From the NCBI GenBank assembly GCA_934339135.1, contig CAKRHP010000007.1, forward strand, positions 98,524 to 162,523: 64,000 bases of DNA, read 5' to 3'. The translations under genes were made by a program, and so were the position numbers. The stretch comes from an uncultured Lachnospiraceae bacterium. GTDB taxonomy: Bacteria; Bacillota; Clostridia; Lachnospirales; Lachnospiraceae. The notes below the pieces were generated by a model that was not told the origin of the DNA, ran no database searches, and worked only from the letters and a program-made list of their open reading frames with translations. Shown here piece by piece: positions 57,340 to 64,000 of this stretch. Each line of letters opens with the position of its first letter. The stretch's first letter is position 1.

Positions 57340-58032
57340 TTGTTTACACTGTTATTACGTTTGAATGGACCGTTACAATCATGGGGTTCAGGATCATTAT
57401 ATGATAATAGGGATACCGATTATTATCCTACAAAGAGTGGAGTAATCGGGCTGATTGCTGCAGCGTTAGGGATAAAAAGGGGAGAATCTCTTAAAGAATT
57501 AAATTCGCTTCGATTTGGAATCCGAATTGACTATCAGGGAGAATATATGAGAGATTTTCAAATTACCGATATGGGAGGAAAGTTAAATAAAAATCTTTCT
57601 ACTAGAGCATATTTGAGTGATGCAACTTTTTTGGCAGGCTTGTCTTCTGAAAAATATGAATTGCTGGATCAGGTCAAGAAAGCTGTTCATTGCCCGAAAT
57701 ACGCTGTTTTTCTGGGGAGAAAATCCTGTCCGCCGACATTACCCTTAGATGTGGGACTGGTTGAAAAGGATCTCTATGATGCATTATATTCACATCCGTG
57801 GTTGTTACCTGAATGGCGTCAGAGTCAGTTGTTTTGGAAAAGAAATATAATGGAACTGAGGATTATTATTGAATCAGAGAATGGTTCATTAAAAAAGGAT
57901 GTTCCGGTTTCATTTGAAGCAAATTATAGGCAGTATGGGTATAGAAACATTAAAGATATGCCGGGAAAGATTGTAAAAAAAGCAATTTTGATAAATGAGA
58001 CGGATCATGATCCGATGAAAGAATTGGAGTGA
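57340..58032 (+). CDS. cas5e: Cascade subunit Cas5e (CasD)
   Basis: The 230-residue RAMP protein binds the 5' handle of the crRNA. FTLLLRLNGPLQSWGSGSLYDNRDTDYYPTKSGVIGLIAAALGIKRGE is the classic Cas5 N-terminus, with the conserved QSWG. The start is TTG at 57340, supported by AAGGGGAG at 57323-57330. It is followed by cas6e after 7 nt. Confidence 0.93.
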   Translation: MFTLLLRLNGPLQSWGSGSLYDNRDTDYYPTKSGVIGLIAAALGIKRGESLKELNSLRFGIRIDYQGEYMRDFQITDMGGKLNKNLSTRAYLSDATFLAGLSSEKYELLDQVKKAVHCPKYAVFLGRKSCPPTLPLDVGLVEKDLYDALYSHPWLLPEWRQSQLFWKRNIMELRIIIESENGSLKKDVPVSFEANYRQYGYRNIKDMPGKIVKKAILINETDHDPMKELE

Positions 58033-58039
58033 GGAATTA

Positions 58040-58675
58040 ATGTATTTATCAAGAGTAGAATTAGATATTACTAAGAAACAGACACAAATAGCATTAATAT
58101 CCCGTAATAAATTTCATGGAGCAGTAGAAGCAGCATTTTGTTGTACAACAGAAAATCGTTCAAGGAACCTTTGGCGTTTAGATAAATTAGCAGGAAAAAT
58201 ATATTTGTTGATATTGAGTAAAGAAAAGCCGGATTTATACGGGATTGTCAGACAGTTTGGAACACCGGGGTCGTTATGTGAGACCAAGGAATATGATGCT
58301 CTGTTAAATAGAGTCACAGAACAATCTGTCTGGCGGTTTCGGGTAGTGGCGAACCCAACAAAATGTATAAGAGATGAAGAGGGAAGAAGAAAGAGAATAG
58401 CACATACAACGCTTAAATATCAAATGAAATGGTTTGTTGAGCAAGGAGAAAAACATGGATTTCAAATTGTGGAGGATAAATTGCAAATTATGGAATCCAC
58501 ATGGTTAATGTTTAATAAACGGAATGAGCGGATGGTACGTGCATTTGCGGTTACCTATGAGGGAATATTAAAAGTGAATGATGTTGAGAAGTTCAAAGAA
58601 ATATTAACGGAAGGATTAGGAAGAGAAAAGGCATATGGGATGGGATTGATGACAATCATGAGGGCGAGTGCATGA
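58040..58675 (+). CDS. cas6e: crRNA endoribonuclease Cas6e (CasE)
   Basis: The 211-residue RAMP ribonuclease cuts the repeat RNA. It has MYLSRVELDITKKQTQIALISRNKFHGAVEAAFC, where the His of KFHGAVE matches the catalytic His region. RFRVVANPTKCIR is in the middle, and the glycine-rich loop EGLGREKAYGMGLMTIMRA is at the end. It is coupled to cas1 by a 4-nt overlap. Its substrate should be the stem (CCCCGCG...CGGGG) of the array at 60506-63893. Confidence 0.93.
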   Translation: MYLSRVELDITKKQTQIALISRNKFHGAVEAAFCCTTENRSRNLWRLDKLAGKIYLLILSKEKPDLYGIVRQFGTPGSLCETKEYDALLNRVTEQSVWRFRVVANPTKCIRDEEGRRKRIAHTTLKYQMKWFVEQGEKHGFQIVEDKLQIMESTWLMFNKRNERMVRAFAVTYEGILKVNDVEKFKEILTEGLGREKAYGMGLMTIMRASA

Positions 58676-59586
58676 ATGGGATAGAAAAGCCAGATTTACA
58701 GGCATTAGCAACAATAAAAGACCGTATTACGTTTGTATATGCAGAGCATTGTAAGATCAGCAGAGCCAATGGGGCGATTACAATTCATGATGAACAGGGG
58801 ACGAAAGCGATTCCGGCGGCTATGATAAGTACGTTGTTGTTGGGGCCAGGGACAGAAATTTCTCACAGAGCCGTTGAACTGATCAGTGATGCAGGCGTTT
58901 CTATCATATGGGTTGGTGAGCATGGAGTAAGGTTTTATGCAAGTGGACGTGCATTGACCAATCATTCCGCTTTGTTGTTAAAGCAGGCAAAATATGTAAG
59001 TAATGAGAAACTGCATATACAGGTTGCAAGGAAAATGTATCAGTTAAGATTTCCGGATGAGGATGTTTCGAAATTGACAATGCAGCAACTTCGAGGAAGA
59101 GAAGGAAGCAGAGTTAGAAATATTTATAAGCAGCAGTCTAAGAAATGGAATGTTGAATGGAAGGGAAGAAATTACGATCCGGAAGCCTATGAAAAAGGAG
59201 ATATTGTTAACAAGTCGTTATCAGCAGGAAATGCCTGCTTATATGGTATTGCTCATGCAGTGATCTGTGCATTGGGGTGCAGTCCGGGACTTGGATTTGT
59301 TCATGTAGGTCACGAATTATCTTTTGTATACGATATTGCGGATTTATACAAGGCGGAGGTTACGATACCGGTGGCATTTGAAATTGCTTCTGAAAAAGTA
59401 GAAGAGGTAGATGGTGAGACTCGAAGAAAAATACGGGATGTACTAAAAAACGGGAAAATATTAGACCGTATGGTACATGATATTAAATGGTTGTTATCAG
59501 ATGACTTTAAAGAAGAAGATTATAAGAGTACGCTGTATTTGTGGGATAATGTTGATGGGAATAAAGATCATGGTGTATCCTATTAG
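58672..59586 (+). CDS. cas1: CRISPR integrase Cas1e
   Basis: The 304-residue protein inserts new spacers together with Cas2. It has RITFVYAEHCKISRANGAI, then GPGTEISHRAVELISDAGVSIIWVGEHGVRFYASG and the C-terminal VNKSLSAGNACLYGIAHAVICALGCSPGLGFVHVGHELSFVYDIADLYKAEVTIP. These include the conserved Glu/His/Asp metal ligands of I-E Cas1. The gene begins within the cas6e stop. The length is normal for I-E. Confidence 0.95.
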   Translation: MNGIEKPDLQALATIKDRITFVYAEHCKISRANGAITIHDEQGTKAIPAAMISTLLLGPGTEISHRAVELISDAGVSIIWVGEHGVRFYASGRALTNHSALLLKQAKYVSNEKLHIQVARKMYQLRFPDEDVSKLTMQQLRGREGSRVRNIYKQQSKKWNVEWKGRNYDPEAYEKGDIVNKSLSAGNACLYGIAHAVICALGCSPGLGFVHVGHELSFVYDIADLYKAEVTIPVAFEIASEKVEEVDGETRRKIRDVLKNGKILDRMVHDIKWLLSDDFKEEDYKSTLYLWDNVDGNKDHGVSY

Positions 59587-59597
59587 GGGGATAAAAA

Positions 59598-60461
59598 ATG
59601 GTAGTGTTATCAGTGATAAATTGTCCTGTACAATTACGGGGAGATCTGACAAAATGGTTTATGGAAATTGATATTGGTGTATATGTTGGAAAAGTATCTG
59701 CGAGGGTACGGGATAAAATTTGGAACCGTGTATGCGATAATATTAAAACAGGAAAAGCAATCATGGTTTATTCATCCAATACGGAACAGGGTTTTTCCAT
59801 ATTAACACATAATACAGATTGGGTTCCCGTGGATTGTGAAGGAATACTGCTTATGCAAAAGAGCAGTCAGGATAAAGATAGTTTAACATTGGAACAACAA
59901 GCAAAAGGATTTAGCAAAGCATCTATGTATGCGAAACGCAGAGCAGTTAGTAAAAATTCTGTAAAACAATATGTTATTCTTGATGTAGAGACGACAGGGT
60001 TAGATTGCGAATTGGATAGAGTGATTGAAGTGGGAATGTTAAAAATAAAAGATAATCAGATAATAGACCAGTATCAAAATTTGATTTCTACGGACGTAAC
60101 TGTTTCGCCGTCTATTATATCATTGACAGGAATTACAACAGAAATGATTAATGAAAATGGAATTACTGAACAGAATGCATTGAGGGAGATGAAAAAATTT
60201 ATTGGTAATAGCATGGTTATAGGGTACAACGTAAATTTTGATCTTAAGTTTATAAATAAAATGTGTGAAAGAAATTCTCAAGAGATATTTATTTATAGAT
60301 GTAAGGATGTACTCCAATTGGTTAGAAGAAAAATACATATTGATAATTATAGACTGGAGACCGTTGCAAAGGCATGTGGTGTTGAAATTGAAGGGGCACA
60401 TAGGGCACTTGACGATTGTAAGCTGTTATACAGGATCAATAACAAACTAAATATTTTTTGA
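59598..60461 (+). CDS. cas2: Cas2e fused to a DnaQ-like 3'-5' exonuclease
   Basis: The 287-residue fusion begins with Cas2e (about 1-95; VINCPVQLRGDLTKWFMEIDIGVYVGKVSARVRDKIWNRV). A linker is at about 96-122, then a DEDDh exonuclease (about 124-287). All exonuclease motifs are present: ILDVETTGL (Asp129, Glu131), GYNVNFDLKF (Asp215) and EGAHRALDD (His268, Asp273). Such fusions are known in some I-E systems, including Streptococcus thermophilus CRISPR4. There the exonuclease trims prespacers to length. It is the last cas gene, only 44 nt before the array. Confidence 0.95.
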   Translation: MVVLSVINCPVQLRGDLTKWFMEIDIGVYVGKVSARVRDKIWNRVCDNIKTGKAIMVYSSNTEQGFSILTHNTDWVPVDCEGILLMQKSSQDKDSLTLEQQAKGFSKASMYAKRRAVSKNSVKQYVILDVETTGLDCELDRVIEVGMLKIKDNQIIDQYQNLISTDVTVSPSIISLTGITTEMINENGITEQNALREMKKFIGNSMVIGYNVNFDLKFINKMCERNSQEIFIYRCKDVLQLVRRKIHIDNYRLETVAKACGVEIEGAHRALDDCKLLYRINNKLNIF

Positions 60462-60505
60462 AAGCAAATTGTTTGTAATAAGCATAAATTCAGGAATATT
60501 TTAGT
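60462..60505 (+). promoter_or_regulatory. Very short leader between cas2 and the first repeat
   Basis: These 44 bp are AT-rich and contain a TTGTTT...TATTTT promoter-like pair. Leaders usually extend 60-150 bp or more, so functional leader sequence probably reaches back into the 3' end of the cas2-dnaQ frame. Confidence 0.45.
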
Positions 60506-63500
60506 ATATTCCCCGCGTATGCGGGGGTGAACCTGTTCCATTGTCCGGGAATCTGAATACGGTCGAATATTCCCCGCGTATGCGGGGGTGAACCTGTAAA
60601 CGATCCCGTCATATGGTTCTGTGTAATATATTCCCCGCGTATGCGGGGGTGAACCTGAACGACTTTTGTCATTTGGTGATTATGAAACATATTCCCCGCG
60701 TATGCGGGGGTGAACCTGGGTTATATGGCTTGCCATTTTCCAACACCAAATATTCCCCGCGTATGCGGGGGTGAACCTCCTTGTGCGGATTTTTAAAGAA
60801 CCTCACTACAATATTCCCCGCGTATGCGGGGGTGAACCTGTGACACCGGGGTAACCGATTCTGAACAGTGGATATTCCCCGCGTATGCGGGGGTGAACCT
60901 ACACCACTATACCGGCAAGTATCAATGCAAGAATATTCCCCGCGTATGCGGGGGTGAACCTATATCCATTGATACAGGCGATAGAGCAGAACCATATTCC
61001 CCGCGTATGCGGGGGTGAACCTGGATCCGGATATTGTCATGTCATAATTCCAAGATATTCCCCGCGTATGCGGGGGTGAACCTCGTCCCCGTCTCCCGAG
61101 ACTGGGTCAGATTCAATATTCCCCGCGTATGCGGGGGTGAACCTATAGTACCAAGACCAGAGGTAGAGCCGGAAAAATATTCCCCGCGTATGCGGGGGTG
61201 AACCTTAGCACCAGACGGAACGGAAGAACCATAGGTCAATATTCCCCGCGTATGCGGGGGTGAACCTTTTTATAGTCCCGGCTATTAAACTCATTTTGAA
61301 ATATTCCCCGCGTATGCGGGGGTGAACCTGTGGCTATTCAGCAGGCATTTTTAGGCACTATATATTCCCCGCGTATGCGGGGGTGAACCTAGCAGTTGTG
61401 ACATTGAATAAATTTACCTCCGATATTCCCCGCGTATGCGGGGGTGAACCTAGACATCATGCCCCTGTAGATCATTCGTTCCAATATTCCCCGCGTATGC
61501 GGGGGTGAACCTGGAGGACTTGATAAGAAAGGAAGATGGTGATCATATTCCCCGCGTATGCGGGGGTGAACCTAATTGTTCCATTAAATCCCTCCATTAT
61601 TTTTCATATTCCCCGCGTATGCGGGGGTGAACCTAAGTATCTTCTATGATATGCTGATTTATAGGAATATTCCCCGCGTATGCGGGGGTGAACCTACATA
61701 ATGTATTAGTCATGTCTGTTGTGAGCAATATTCCCCGCGTATGCGGGGGTGAACCTGCTGTCTGTCTGGCGTGCGAGTGCCCGGAGCGATATTCCCCGCG
61801 TATGCGGGGGTGAACCTTAAAGGCAAGGGTAAGTGGTATGTCTGTAATCATATTCCCCGCGTATGCGGGGGTGAACCTGATATAGGGGGTACTGGTTACA
61901 CGCTAATTTTATATTCCCCGCGTATGCGGGGGTGAACCTGTCAATCTGTACGCACTTGAGAAAAGCCAGTTATATTCCCCGCGTATGCGGGGGTGAACCC
62001 AGCTGTTCGAATGACTGTGCACTTGTAATCTTAATATTCCCCGCGTATGCGGGGGTGAACCTGATGGAAAGTGGGGTGTATTTGTAATGAATATATATTC
62101 CCCGCGTATGCGGGGGTGAACCTAATCCAAGTTGCTCAGCTGATCAAGATACTTGATATTCCCCGCGTATGCGGGGGTGAACCTATATATTCGAAGCTGT
62201 TTCTATATCTATATGAATATTCCCCGCGTATGCGGGGGTGAACCTAAAATTACTTATAGTAATCTTTGATATTAATTTATATTCCCCGCGTATGCGGGGG
62301 TGAACCTGTCAGACTTGGATCATGAGGAATTATTAAAGAATATTCCCCGCGTATGCGGGGGTGAACCTAATGATGTTTTACTCTACCATCTTCGCTACTG
62401 ATATTCCCCGCGTATGCGGGGGTGAACCTGGGGACAACGAAAGCAATGATAGCTTCTTTTCATATTCCCCGCGTATGCGGGGGTGAACCTGTCCGTATAC
62501 GGGGCATAGTCAGCCCATCCTCATATTCCCCGCGTATGCGGGGGTGAACCTGATATATACAATATGCCTGATTGGATCTATGGATATTCCCCGCGTATGC
62601 GGGGGTGAACCCGAATGTCTTTTCATTTCTGGTGTCCGCTCTGCATATTCCCCGCGTATGCGGGGGTGAACCTAATGGCGAGTCATGGCTAACACCAACA
62701 CACTAATATTCCCCGCGTATGCGGGGGTGAACCTCAATATGACAATTAGGAATACGTTTTTGAATCATATTCCCCGCGTATGCGGGGGTGAACCTGGTAT
62801 ATACCAGTCTGGCACCGGCATGACTACATATTCCCCGCGTATGCGGGGGTGAACCTGGCTTCTTTCTTCCATACTCCTGTTTCTTGCAATATTCCCCGCG
62901 TATGCGGGGGTGAACCTGGTGAACATGTGACTTTTGCATCCAGAATTAAATATTCCCCGCGTATGCGGGGGTGAACCTAGTGCAACTGCACCGCCGGATA
63001 CGAGGACGTAATATTCCCCGCGTATGCGGGGGTGAACCTGAATCGGCAGCGACTGATCAGGGATGTATTTCATATTCCCCGCGTATGCGGGGGTGAACCT
63101 GCGCCAGACATTGTCTTCTTGTGTGCTACCAAATATTCCCCGCGTATGCGGGGGTGAACCTATGCCGGCACAAACAAGGAAGATACCCGTGTGATATTCC
63201 CCGCGTATGCGGGGGTGAACCTGTTGCCGGAAAAGGGAAACCACAGTGGGAAAAATATTCCCCGCGTATGCGGGGGTGAACCCAATACGTCAACATACAA
63301 AGGGATGAAATTGAAATATTCCCCGCGTATGCGGGGGTGAACCCAAAACAATCCCAGCTGGCATATGTTATTTGTGATATTCCCCGCGTATGCGGGGGTG
63401 AACCTATGCTTCTGCACATCTTCTGGCAACTCTGCTTATATTCCCCGCGTATGCGGGGGTGAACCTATTAACAGAATTCATGCACCGGATGCGAAAAAAT

Positions 63501-63893
63501 ATTCCCCGCGTATGCGGGGGTGAACCTATTACGGAAGTTGGAGCTATCAATGAAGGCTGATATTCCCCGCGTATGCGGGGGTGAACCTTTATCCGCATTT
63601 TCTAACCCCAATTTCTCCGCATATTCCCCGCGTATGCGGGGGTGAACCTAACTCCTCCAGTTTTTGTGTTATTCATTGTTTATATTCCCCGCGTATGCGG
63701 GGGTGAACCTACCAATGTAGATACCACTACAGAGGAGTTCCAATATTCCCCGCGTATGCGGGGGTGAACCTAATAAAGAGTTAGTTGAACAAACGAGATT
63801 AAAATATTCCCCGCGTATGCGGGAGTGAACCCGAAATTGTGGCCGCAGTTTCATCCAATGATTTATATTCCCCGCGTATGCGGGGGTGAACTT
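60506..63893 (+). CRISPR. Type I-E CRISPR array, 56 repeats and 55 spacers
   Basis: The repeats are 29 nt (ATATTCCCCGCG at the start, TAT loop, GCGGGGGTGAACCT at the end), spaced 61 bp apart with 32-nt spacers. Four spacers are 33 nt (before the repeats at 61239, 61301, 62034 and 62279). The core CCCCGCG-TAT-GCGGGG is the hairpin cut by Cas6e and resembles the E. coli I-E repeat in the same orientation, so transcription should run from the cas2 side. Several repeats end CCC instead of CCT. The repeat at 63804 has one extra change in the stem (GCGGGAG), and the last at 63865 ends ACTT. Decay at the far end fits a leader at the left. Confidence 0.97.
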
Positions 63894-64000
63894 GTCGTGG
63901 CAGCAGTTAAAACAGTTACTACTTGGTGTTAGAATATAAATAGTACAAGTCAAAGTGAGAGCTTTTCATTCCGTCGATTAGTGATACAATAAAAGTATCG
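63894..64000. other. Sequence after the array, nothing recognised
   Basis: This stretch of just over 100 bp runs to the window edge. No gene, terminator or IS end was identified. Confidence 0.4.

Noticed and set aside
60490..63953. Reverse-strand frames with repeated HPRIRGEY, SPPHTRGI and FTPAYAGN units
   Set aside because: These are translations of the CRISPR repeats in different frames; the 61-bp period and spacer content show they are not proteins, although such entries are common in databases.

Overview
The window looks like the chromosome of a low-to-mid GC anaerobic Clostridia, most likely a gut Lachnospiraceae relative. Support comes from AGGAGG-type ribosome sites everywhere, VanR/S- and Bce-like signalling, YesN/YesM-type regulators, a DUF1292 protein, abundant DUF234/DUF4143 ATPases and a Stickland-type proline reductase locus. 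No rRNA, tRNA, transposase or phage gene was seen.

Layout. 1-6.7 kb: the end of an AAA/DUF234 ATPase, then an XRE-cupin regulator and an operon of class III aminotransferase, cytidylate-kinase-like protein, amino acid permease and iron alcohol dehydrogenase. This is probably omega-amino acid (GABA-like) catabolism, with an attenuator-like terminator in the 5' leader. 6.7-18.6 kb: a 984-residue secreted transglutaminase/leucine-rich-repeat protein, a structured intergenic repeat, DUF1292, a DUF4143 ATPase, a DJ-1/PfpI protein, trmB, a ferritin-like protein, a hipBA pair, an ABC exporter and a small secreted protein. 18.8-27.2 kb: an orphan ABC ATPase, a 46-residue membrane peptide, a Bce-like two-component system with its ABC transporter, and a VanRS-like pair. 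27.2-39.1 kb: a pentose locus (AraR, FGGY kinase, AraD) beside a YesN/YesM-type two-component system and a YtfQRT-YjfF-type furanose transporter; no isomerase gene is present. 39.2-43.5 kb: a polar amino acid ABC transporter, a second cytidylate-kinase-like gene and an EamA transporter.

43.5-50.9 kb is a D-proline reductase locus: PrdC-like, PrdA, a two-repeat CBO2463/CBO2479-like protein and PrdB. Its PrdB carries Cys where the known enzyme has selenocysteine. The divergent gene encodes one protein that joins a complete proline racemase to a TetR-type regulator. A LysR regulator lies between them, and a 20-bp palindrome sits in the divergent promoter region. The racemase half would feed D-proline to the reductase while the TetR half could act on transcription; this enzyme-regulator fusion is the most novel item in the window.

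51.3-63.9 kb is a complete type I-E CRISPR-Cas system (cas3-cas8e-cas11-cas7-cas5-cas6e-cas1-cas2) whose Cas2 is fused to a DnaQ-like DEDDh exonuclease. A 56-repeat array follows after only 44 bp. The distal repeats are degenerate, so new spacers probably enter at the cas2 side.
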